From positions 186,001-250,000 of the forward strand of contig JAFDXR010000005.1 in assembly GCA_018267825.1 (NCBI GenBank): DNA of 64,000 nt, written 5' to 3'. The stretch is from Bacteroidota bacterium. GTDB lineage: Bacteria > Bacteroidota > Bacteroidia > B-17B0 > Aurantibacillaceae. The position numbers and the translations under genes are program-made. Position 1 is the first letter of the stretch; every line of letters starts with the position of its first letter. Shown here piece after piece: positions 52,245 through 60,428 of this stretch. Under the pieces are notes generated by a model. The model was given only the letters and a program-made list of their open reading frames with translations. It was not told the DNA's origin and did no database searches.

Positions 52245-52724
52245 ATGAAACGCATTCTCACAGCTATATGCTGCTTCATATTCTGCACCTTTTCGTTACT
52301 TGCCCAAAGCAAGAAGCAGATTAAACAAAATAAAATCACAAGCACTTCTGTAACCGTTACCGAAAACGGGAAAACCATTAACGAAAGTAAATCGGTGTAC
52401 GACAGCAAAGGCAATGAGATTGAAACCGTTGATTATAATAAGGAAGGCGCTATTAAGGCCACGCATAAACTGAAATACAACAGCGAGGGCGATGAGATTG
52501 AAGACGACCAGTACGATGCCGCCAATAAGCTGGTGGAAAAGAAACTAACGAAGTATAACATGCTGGGCGAAAAAACCGAGGAACTTTTTTACGACGGTGC
52601 CGACAAACTCACTAAAAAACATGTGTATACATACGATGGCAAAGGCCTCCGCACGGAGCGCAAAACCCTGGATGCCTCCGGAAAAGTAACCGCCGTCAAA
52701 AAATACACCTACACCACCAAATAA
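52245..52724 (+). CDS. Secreted YD/RHS-like repeat protein
   Basis: A 159-residue protein with a signal peptide (ending SLLAQ) and about five units of 20-24 residues of the form YDSKGNEIETVDYNKEGAIKATHKLKYN shown in pieces: YDSKGNEI, YNKEGAI, YNSEGDEI, YDAANKLV, YDGADKL, YDGKGLR. This resembles the short beta-hairpin repeats of RHS/YD and toxin-like wraps, or of MORN-like antitoxin-type secreted proteins. Lysine- and glutamate-rich. Function unknown. Last gene of the three-gene secreted operon, before the XRE repressor. Confidence 0.75.
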   Translation: MKRILTAICCFIFCTFSLLAQSKKQIKQNKITSTSVTVTENGKTINESKSVYDSKGNEIETVDYNKEGAIKATHKLKYNSEGDEIEDDQYDAANKLVEKKLTKYNMLGEKTEELFYDGADKLTKKHVYTYDGKGLRTERKTLDASGKVTAVKKYTYTTK

Positions 52725-52754
52725 ATTCAACAGGCCGGGGCTCAAAAAACAGAC

Positions 52755-52802
52755 TTGCAAATTACTATAAAAAGTAGTAACTTCATGCTACAATTTATAG
52801 TA
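52755..52802 (+). promoter_or_regulatory. Promoter with paired inverted operators of the XRE-S24 gene
   Basis: TACTATAAAAAGTAG (52763-52777) is repeated in inverse orientation as CTACAATTTATAGTA (52788-52802), 13 of 15 positions identical, with a 10-bp spacer; the whole 40 bp is centred at 52782.5. A TTG (52755-52757) and a TAACTTCA -7-like box (52778-52785) place the promoter between the two arms. Predicted autoregulation by the protein encoded 2 bp further on. Confidence 0.65.
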
Positions 52803-52804
52803 CC

Positions 52805-53581
52805 ATGAGTCGTATAGCCAATAACATCAAATTCATGCGCCAGCTCAAAGGTCTCTCTCAGGAGCAGCTGGCCGACGATCTGAGCATTACACGATCGCGT
52901 TTAGGTGCCTATGAAGAAGGGCGCAACGAGCCACCCATTGACCTGCTGGTAAAGCTTTCCGATTTTTTTCATATCGCTGTTGATGCCCTTGTGCGCGGCG
53001 ATCTGAAGAAAACCAATCCCGATGCCATGATGCGCATCGGTAAAAACCGCATTTTATTCCCGGTGATCATCGATGAAGAAGGCGACGACCTCATCGAATT
53101 AATTCCGGTAAAAGCCAGTGCCGGCTACCTGCGCGGTTATGCCGACCCTGACTATGTGGAAAGACTCCCCCGTATGAAATTACCTTTTCTACCCGTGGGT
53201 AAACACAGGGCTTTCCCGATTCGCGGCGACAGTATGCCACCGCTTCGCGAAGGTTCTTTTGTGATCGGTAAATTTCTCGAAAGCCTCGATCATATTAAAG
53301 AAGGCGCAACTTACGTGATTGTCACCAAAGACGATGGCTTATCCTACAAACGGGTATTTAACCTCAACAAAAAGGATGGCACCGTTGAGCTGCATTCCGA
53401 CAATAAAATATACCCGCCTTTTAAAGTAAAACTCCACGATATACTTGAACTCTGGGAATTCACCTGCTCCATCAACCTGGGCGAATACAAAGAAGAAGAA
53501 CTCAATGTGGGCAGCATTATGAGCATGCTCCGCAACCTGCAGGTCGAAATAGAAACCATAAAAAAACAGGGCAAAAAATAG
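52805..53581 (+). CDS. XRE-family repressor with LexA-like S24 peptidase domain
   Basis: A 258-residue protein. The N-terminal HTH (IKFMRQLKGLSQEQLADDLSITRSRLGAYEEGR, given as residues 8-40) is XRE-type. The C-terminal S24 domain has Ser143 in RGDSMPP and Lys182 in SYKRVF, the nucleophile and general base of LexA/CI-type self-cleaving repressors; an Ala106-Gly107 pair is in the right place for the cleavage site. The tail ends in a coiled-coil segment. No phage gene is nearby, so this is a chromosomal regulator, possibly damage-responsive. Its own promoter is flanked by two operators. Confidence 0.88.
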   Translation: MSRIANNIKFMRQLKGLSQEQLADDLSITRSRLGAYEEGRNEPPIDLLVKLSDFFHIAVDALVRGDLKKTNPDAMMRIGKNRILFPVIIDEEGDDLIELIPVKASAGYLRGYADPDYVERLPRMKLPFLPVGKHRAFPIRGDSMPPLREGSFVIGKFLESLDHIKEGATYVIVTKDDGLSYKRVFNLNKKDGTVELHSDNKIYPPFKVKLHDILELWEFTCSINLGEYKEEELNVGSIMSMLRNLQVEIETIKKQGKK

Positions 53582-53647
53582 CCCTGTTTTCTTTTCATAA
53601 AACTTTCCCTCACTCTTCAAAAGCCGAAAAAATCAGTATGTTTGCTT

Positions 53648-55639
53648 ATGCACCTGTCCGGCATAAAAAAAATAATACTGTTGGTTTGCATAGCATGTTT
53701 CGTCATGACCTCGTTACATGCTCAGGATGCTGCGAAAGAATTCAGGCATTACCGCGACAGCATTCAGACCCTGCCGGCTTACGACTCTGCTACATTTTTC
53801 AGGCTTACCAATAAACTCCGCCTGCTGGCCCGCCAAATGCACTCGGGGCCCCACGAAGCAGATGTACTGCATATTATTGGTACCTATTATTTTTTTCAGA
53901 AAAACATTTCACAAACCAATCGCTATTTCGACTCGGCCCTGCACATCCTGCAAAAAACACCCGATCTGAAACTACAAAACCAGATTGCCGTAAAACGCAG
54001 CTATATCTGGATAGATCGTGGCGATTTTGAAAAGGCCGAAACATTCTATAACCAGCAGGATCCCGTATACAGCGCCCAGAAAGACACCATGGCCCTGATC
54101 CTCCTGAACATGGGACGGGGACAGATTTACCAGGCCGGCATGCGAAACGATGAGAGCATCCGGTACATGTACAGAGCTCTGAATCTCGCTGTGGCTTCGC
54201 GAAACATTTATTATGAAGCCACCTGCCGCAACAACCTGGGAGGGGAATACACCATTCTGGGTAAACACGAACAGGCGAAAGCCGAATACCTGCGGGCACT
54301 TGAGCTTACCGAAAAAAGTCACAACCGGAAACTCAGCGCCAGCGTGAGCGGAAACCTCGCTTCTCTCTACATCCAGGAAAATAAATTCAGCCAGGCCCTG
54401 GGCATATACAACAACATTATTACGCTGTATGAAACTTCGGGTTTCTACTACGAAATGGCCTACGTATACCTCAACATGGCTTATTGCTACAGCCAGATGA
54501 ATAACACCGCCATGATGAAATATTACGGCGAAAAATCCATTCACACACTCATTGAGCATCACCTGCCTGTAGACGCCGTGAATGTATACGTACAGGTTGC
54601 AGGATTTTATGCGGCACACAATCAATTCGACGATGTGCTCCGGATTACCACCGAAGCCAGCCAATTTGCAACAGCAAGCCATATACCCATCGCAGATCCT
54701 ACGTTTTACGATGTACTTAGCAAGACCTACGAACACCGAGGCGACTATGCCGGGGCGCTGCGCATGCATAAACGCTTTGCCGCCCTGGAAGACAGTATCG
54801 GCCAGATAAACAACACCAAACAGATGAACGAGCTGATATCGAAATATGAGCTCAACGAGAAAGAACAAAAGATCAAACTGAAAGACAATGAAAATGCTTT
54901 GCTGCGCAAGGAAAATGAACTGGCTTCGTTAAACAGAATCTACATCATCGTGGTCAGTGCCATGATCCTTGTACTGATTGCCTTCGTAGCCTTTGGTCTG
55001 ACACAACGCAAACTCAAAAAACAAAAAGATGATTATGCGGCGCAACTTATCAATGATATAGACCGTGAGCGCGAACGTATTGCCATGGATCTGCACGATG
55101 ATATTGGTCTGCAGATCACCATGGTTCGTCATAAGCTGGCAGGCCCCGGTCCTCTTGACGCTCAGAGCCGGCAGGATATGGAAAACACACTGCAGAAACT
55201 CCTGGAACAGACCCGGAAATTGTCGCGCGACCTTTACCCGGCCCCATTAAAACACCTGAGTTTCCAGGAGTTTACAAGCGAACTCCTGAACACCATCGAA
55301 TCCAAAACCGGTATTATCTGCAGCCAGGAAATTGATCCGAAAATAGACACGTATAACCTCGATATCAAAATGCATATTCTCCGTATGTTGCAGGAATGCC
55401 TTCACAACAGCCTTAAATATTCGAAAGCAAGTGCCATTCGTATTGAAATAAAACCGGCCCATAAAAAACTGCTGATCATTTACCAGGACAACGGCATTGG
55501 GATTCCCGACAACCTCAGGAGTCATGGGCTGGGCCTGCAGAACATGCACCAGCGGGCCAGGCAGATTCAGGCTGACGTGCAGGTAGCCAGGCAGGATAAT
55601 AACAGTGGTGTTAAAATAATAATTACACGACATGAATGA
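53648..55639 (+). CDS. TPR sensor histidine kinase (HisKA_3/NarX type)
   Basis: A 664-residue kinase: signal peptide (ends SLHAQ), about eight TPR units in the periplasm (residues 60-400), coiled coil, membrane segment (IYIIVVSAMILVLIAFVAF), HisKA_3 with phospho-acceptor His483 in AMDLHDDIG, and an ATPase domain with NSLKYSKA, DNGIGIP and GLGLQNM. Starts at the ATG at 53648; the earlier TTG in frame has no advantage. It overlaps the response-regulator gene by 8 bp, its likely partner. Stimulus unknown. Confidence 0.92.
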   Translation: MHLSGIKKIILLVCIACFVMTSLHAQDAAKEFRHYRDSIQTLPAYDSATFFRLTNKLRLLARQMHSGPHEADVLHIIGTYYFFQKNISQTNRYFDSALHILQKTPDLKLQNQIAVKRSYIWIDRGDFEKAETFYNQQDPVYSAQKDTMALILLNMGRGQIYQAGMRNDESIRYMYRALNLAVASRNIYYEATCRNNLGGEYTILGKHEQAKAEYLRALELTEKSHNRKLSASVSGNLASLYIQENKFSQALGIYNNIITLYETSGFYYEMAYVYLNMAYCYSQMNNTAMMKYYGEKSIHTLIEHHLPVDAVNVYVQVAGFYAAHNQFDDVLRITTEASQFATASHIPIADPTFYDVLSKTYEHRGDYAGALRMHKRFAALEDSIGQINNTKQMNELISKYELNEKEQKIKLKDNENALLRKENELASLNRIYIIVVSAMILVLIAFVAFGLTQRKLKKQKDDYAAQLINDIDRERERIAMDLHDDIGLQITMVRHKLAGPGPLDAQSRQDMENTLQKLLEQTRKLSRDLYPAPLKHLSFQEFTSELLNTIESKTGIICSQEIDPKIDTYNLDIKMHILRMLQECLHNSLKYSKASAIRIEIKPAHKKLLIIYQDNGIGIPDNLRSHGLGLQNMHQRARQIQADVQVARQDNNSGVKIIITRHE

Positions 55640-56297
55640 TTTCAGGATAATTGTGGCCGACGATCATCCTATTTTCAGGATGGGACTCTGTAATGTAATC
55701 CGTACCGAGTTTCCCGGCTGCCAGGTATTTGAGGCCGACAATGGTCGGCAAGCCTGGGAGGTTTTCGAGAGAGAAAAACCCGACGTGGTGATCCTCGATA
55801 TTAATATGCCACAAACCGATGGACTGGAAACCTGCCGGAAGATTACTGAGGCAGCCCCAGCCACAAAGGTGATTATACTCACCATGTACAAAGAAAAAAC
55901 GCTCCTGATGAAAGCCAGGGCCTATGGTGCAAAAAGCTACCTCATCAAAGACAATTCTATTTTTGAGGTGGTAGATTCCATTCGGGCTGTTCGCAACAAC
56001 CGGTTTTACTGGAGTGAATCGCTTCATGAACTGCAAACCGAGATCGAAGATGCTACAAAAGAAACTGCCAGGATACAAACTCAGTTGCTGGAACTCTCGG
56101 CCACCGAACTGAAAACGCTGAAACTGGTTTGCAAAAATTACACCTCCAAGGAAATAGCCGACTTTTTATTTGTGACCCCGAAATCGGTTGACAACTACCG
56201 CTCACGCATCTGTAAAAAAATAGGCATTGACCAGGGCGTGCACAACAGCTTGCTGCTGTGGGCTCTGAAGCACAAGGAACTCATAGACTCTATGTAA
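55632..56297 (+). CDS. NarL/LuxR-family response regulator
   Basis: A 221-residue regulator: receiver domain with acidic pair Asp10-Asp11, phospho-acceptor Asp56 in VVILDINMP and Lys in KSYLIKD; linker; and a LuxR helix-turn-helix at about 155-215 (LKLVCKNYTSKEIADFLFV TPKSVDNYRSRICKKIGI, split here). It should be phosphorylated by the TPR kinase encoded just upstream, whose end it overlaps by 8 bp. Target genes are not known. Confidence 0.93.
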   Translation: MNDFRIIVADDHPIFRMGLCNVIRTEFPGCQVFEADNGRQAWEVFEREKPDVVILDINMPQTDGLETCRKITEAAPATKVIILTMYKEKTLLMKARAYGAKSYLIKDNSIFEVVDSIRAVRNNRFYWSESLHELQTEIEDATKETARIQTQLLELSATELKTLKLVCKNYTSKEIADFLFVTPKSVDNYRSRICKKIGIDQGVHNSLLLWALKHKELIDSM

Positions 56298-56299
56298 AC

Positions 56300-56330
56300 A
56301 AAAAAGCCCCGGCAATGCCAGGGCTTTTTA
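56300..56330. terminator. Bidirectional terminator between response regulator and atpC
   Basis: AAAAAGCCC at 56301-56309 and GGGCTTTTT at 56321-56329, continuing as GGC-AAT-GCC at the tip with one C-A mismatch. It serves both convergent transcripts. Confidence 0.88.
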
Positions 56331-56347
56331 TAATATGCTTTTTCTGA

Positions 56348-56584
56348 TTATTCAGCCAGAACGGTTACTTTGTTCTTAAACACCTCTACAACGCCGCCTT
56401 TCACATCAAAGCTTACTTTGTTGTTACTTTCTTCTGTCAACTCAATGGTTCCGGCTTTCAGGGTGGCGATCATAGGCGCATGGTTATTCAATAACCCGAA
56501 GCTGCCTTCTGATCCCGGAAATACAGCGGATTTCACTGAACCTTCAAACAATTTTTTATCCGGTGTTATGATCTCTAATTTCAT
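56348..56584 (-). CDS. atpC: ATP synthase epsilon subunit (N-terminal domain only)
   Basis: A 78-residue F1 epsilon subunit: LEIITPDKKLFEG, PGSEGSFGLLNNHAPMIATLKAG, VSFDVKGGVVEVFKNKVTVLAE. It consists of just the beta-sandwich domain and lacks the C-terminal inhibitory helices, as is usual in Bacteroidota. It lies 25 bp after atpD; no other ATP synthase genes are present, which is the common split arrangement in this phylum. Confidence 0.95.
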   Translation of the reverse strand: MKLEIITPDKKLFEGSVKSAVFPGSEGSFGLLNNHAPMIATLKAGTIELTEESNNKVSFDVKGGVVEVFKNKVTVLAE

Positions 56585-56609
56585 GGCGTTTCTGGACCTT
56601 TAATTCAGA

Positions 56610-58208
<1,599 letters not shown>

Positions 58209-58245
58209 TTAATAAAATAGGTCTTTTTGTTTATGACCCCGACAC

Positions 58246-58290
58246 ACGGGCCCGATTTTTGCCCGTTTAACCGCGGAATTCCGGGTTTTT
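58246..58290 (+). other. Hairpin-rich leader region before the lipoprotein gene
   Basis: ACGGGC (58246-58251) can pair with GCCCGT (58261-58266), followed by a weaker CCGCGGAATTCCGGG and a run of seven T (58286-58292). No plus-strand gene precedes it, so it is either an attenuator-like leader or a terminator acting on stray transcripts. Confidence 0.35.
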
Positions 58291-58378
58291 TTCAATGAAA
58301 TACAAAAAAATGCAATTTCATTTTAAACCCGGCCACCCTCCCGGAGTCAAACCCGGCAAATACCAAAACCTAAATATT

Positions 58379-59329
58379 ATGAAAGCCATCTTCAAAACCG
58401 TTTCTCTTGCTGTAATCGCTGCGGGATTAACCTTTACCTCTTGCAAAAAAGATAAAAAAACAGATCCTCAGGATCCGGATGAAACTGCGAGCTTCTCACA
58501 GCAATCGCGCGATGAAAGCACAACCAATACGACTGCCGACATGTCGATGGATGATGCGGAAGCTGTATTAGGCAATACATCCCTGAGCGGGCTCAAAACC
58601 ACATCTATTCCGGGCCTTTGTAATGCTACAGTAGACACCAGTCAGAAAGCCAGTGGTATCGTGACCATTACCTATAATGGTAACTCCTGCGACGGATTAA
58701 GAAGCCGTACCGGTACCATTACCCTGCAAATTGCCAATTACCCAACCATGCACTGGAAAGATGCCGGTGCCGTGCTCACCATTACATATAACAACTTTAA
58801 AGTAACCCAAAACAGCTCAGGTAAGTCGACTACCCTCAATGGTACGCATACCCTGACAAATGTAACCGGTGGTATTGTGGCACATATTGGTATTTCGCCG
58901 AATCCATCGACTATTGTAAGAAAAATCCGCAGCAATAACATGACCCTGACCTTTGATGATGGCACACAACGCAGCTGGTCAGTAGCCCGCAAAAGAACCT
59001 GGACCGGAACCTCGGGCACACCTACCAGCCTGACGATTGACGGCGATACAACCATCAATGGCCATAGCAATACTGTGGTTTGGGGTACAAACCGTGCCGG
59101 AAACAGCTTCAGTGCTTCGATCAATAATGGTATTGTGGTAACCTCTGCCTGCGGCTGGTATGCTCCGGTAAGCGGCTTAAAAACACATTATTTCAACAGC
59201 CGTGTATGTACTGTACAGTTTGGCCTCGATTCAAATGGCAACACACCGGCTTCGGGATGCCCGGGCTACTATAAAGTAAGCTGGACCGGATTAAATGGCA
59301 ATACCCATACCTATATAGGCAGTTATTAA
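58379..59329 (+). CDS. Lipoprotein of unknown function
   Basis: A 316-residue protein. A signal sequence (MKAIFKTVSLAVIAAGLTF) ends in a TSC lipobox followed by KKDKK, the usual Bacteroidota lipoprotein start. Then an acidic low-complexity linker and a beta-rich domain with four cysteines (LCNATVD, NSCDGLRSRTG, SACGWYAP, SRVCTVQFG, ASGCPGYY). The C-terminus GLNGNTHTYIGSY is of interest since a decayed copy is found at 60288. No family recognised. The start at 58379 is chosen for the lipobox; earlier ATG codons lie in the leader. Confidence 0.8.
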   Translation: MKAIFKTVSLAVIAAGLTFTSCKKDKKTDPQDPDETASFSQQSRDESTTNTTADMSMDDAEAVLGNTSLSGLKTTSIPGLCNATVDTSQKASGIVTITYNGNSCDGLRSRTGTITLQIANYPTMHWKDAGAVLTITYNNFKVTQNSSGKSTTLNGTHTLTNVTGGIVAHIGISPNPSTIVRKIRSNNMTLTFDDGTQRSWSVARKRTWTGTSGTPTSLTIDGDTTINGHSNTVVWGTNRAGNSFSASINNGIVVTSACGWYAPVSGLKTHYFNSRVCTVQFGLDSNGNTPASGCPGYYKVSWTGLNGNTHTYIGSY

Positions 59330-59354
59330 ACTATTTATTCGTACTTGTTTGTTT

Positions 59355-59383
59355 ACCCCCCGGACTTTGTCCGGGGGGTTTTT
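59355..59383 (+). terminator. Strong terminator after the lipoprotein gene
   Basis: ACCCCCCGGAC (59355-59365), loop TTT, GTCCGGGGGGT (59369-59379), T-run to 59383. Perfect 11-bp stem. Confidence 0.93.
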
Positions 59384-59437
59384 ATTTATAGCCGATTGCC
59401 AAGTGCTATGTGCTAAAAATCCTTTTAATGGTATTTC

Positions 59438-59464
59438 TTGCGACCCGGATCTCAGATAAATTTG
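59438..59464 (+). promoter_or_regulatory. Promoter of the outer-membrane barrel gene
   Basis: TTG (59438-59440), 16 bp, TAAATTTG (59457-59464). Leader about 20 nt to ATG 59492. Confidence 0.5.
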
Positions 59465-59491
59465 CAGCCTTTTTATATAATTTCCAGAACC

Positions 59492-60253
59492 ATGAAAAAA
59501 CAATTACTTCTGTTAGCACTTCTTCTATCGATCACAGTTCCTGCTTCGGCCGGATTCAGTATACCGGGCAATTCCGATAGCGATTATGAGAGTCTCTTTA
59601 AACCAAAAAAGAAAAAAAAGAAAAACAACTTTGCCAAGAAACGTGGTGTAGGCCATGGACATGGTGGTGGTGGAACCGCCTTCGGGGTTGGGGTACAATC
59701 GTCAGCACTGAAACTTCTGGGTAATAAAATGCTTATCGGTTTCGGTCTCAATGGCCTATATGCTCCCGGCGGTGGTAAAAACGCTTTTTTCACCGACTTT
59801 ACCTATTACATGCCAGGCATACAAACCAGCACAGACTATGGTTATGCCTATAGTTCACTCACTGAGCCATCGGAAGTTACGGTACAGGTTCAAACAAAAA
59901 TTACAGGATTCGGATTCAGAATTGGCTACAAAAGATACCTGATTCACGAGGTTTCCGAAGAGGGTTTTAAAATGTATTTTCAGGCTGCAGTCGGTGTGAT
60001 GGCGTTTAAAGGAACCAATACAACCACCGGGTATGATAAGTCGGAGTATTACACCGTTGTGGAGCCCGTGAGTGCAGCTGTAGGATACCCTATTGGCGGT
60101 GGCCTTGGTTTTGAATACTCCATCCGGTCCAAAATCAATATTTATCTTGAAGGGAATATCAATATTCCGGCCAATACTGTAAATGGTGAGCAAATAGAAG
60201 TACAAATCCCAGTTTCTGCTCAGGGCGTTTTCGGTCTCCGCTACCATTTCTGA
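59492..60253 (+). CDS. Outer-membrane beta-barrel protein
   Basis: A 253-residue secreted protein: signal peptide (ends VPASAG), a highly basic spacer (FKPKKKKKKNNFAKKRG near 31-47) with a GHGHGGGG stretch, then alternating strands: MLIGFGLNGLYAPGGG, VQTKITGFGFRIGYKRYLI, GFKMYFQAAVGVMAFKG, INIYLEGNINIPA, terminating in GVFGLRYHF with a C-terminal Phe, the usual barrel end. Resembles OmpW/porin-like family proteins. The lysine-rich spacer may bind an anionic surface polymer. Function unknown. Confidence 0.8.
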   Translation: MKKQLLLLALLLSITVPASAGFSIPGNSDSDYESLFKPKKKKKKNNFAKKRGVGHGHGGGGTAFGVGVQSSALKLLGNKMLIGFGLNGLYAPGGGKNAFFTDFTYYMPGIQTSTDYGYAYSSLTEPSEVTVQVQTKITGFGFRIGYKRYLIHEVSEEGFKMYFQAAVGVMAFKGTNTTTGYDKSEYYTVVEPVSAAVGYPIGGGLGFEYSIRSKINIYLEGNINIPANTVNGEQIEVQIPVSAQGVFGLRYHF

Positions 60254-60287
60254 TAATGCATATGGTTTCGGTTGCCTTGTGTAGAAT

Positions 60288-60330
60288 GGCTTAACCGGTA
60301 ATAGCCATACCCATAACAGGCAGCTATTGA
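60288..60330 (+). pseudogene. Decayed copy of the 3' end of the lipoprotein gene
   Basis: Translated with one frameshift this reads G-L-T-G-N-S-H-T-H / T-G-S-Y-stop, against G-L-N-G-N-T-H-T-Y-I-G-S-Y-stop at the end of the lipoprotein (58379-59329). The following 60 bp also look like the parental 3' flank, including a C/G-rich terminator (60363). The rest of the copy is gone. Probably a remnant of a tandem duplication. Confidence 0.5.
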
Positions 60331-60362
60331 TCTTCTATCCTCGTTTTATTCCCGGCATATGT

Positions 60363-60393
60363 ACCCCCGGCCCTTTTCCAGGCCGGGTTTTTT
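60363..60393 (+). terminator. Terminator upstream of the TPR-SpoIIE gene
   Basis: CCCGGCC (60366-60372) pairs with GGCCGGG (60381-60387), followed by a six-T run. It ends the transcript of the outer-membrane barrel gene; a TATATTTA -7-like box (60414-60421) follows directly for the next gene. Confidence 0.8.
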
Positions 60394-60428
60394 ATGGATT
60401 CTGATTAAACTTTTATATTTACATATCC

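Noticed and set aside
52805-53581. Prophage remnant signalled by a CI-like repressor
   Set aside because: No integrase, phage structural gene, attachment repeat or change in gene style around it; chromosomal S24 regulators are common.
53972-54868. 298-codon open frame on the minus strand inside the histidine kinase gene
   Set aside because: It is antisense to a well-supported TPR region, shows no domain and arises from the codon pattern of the real gene.
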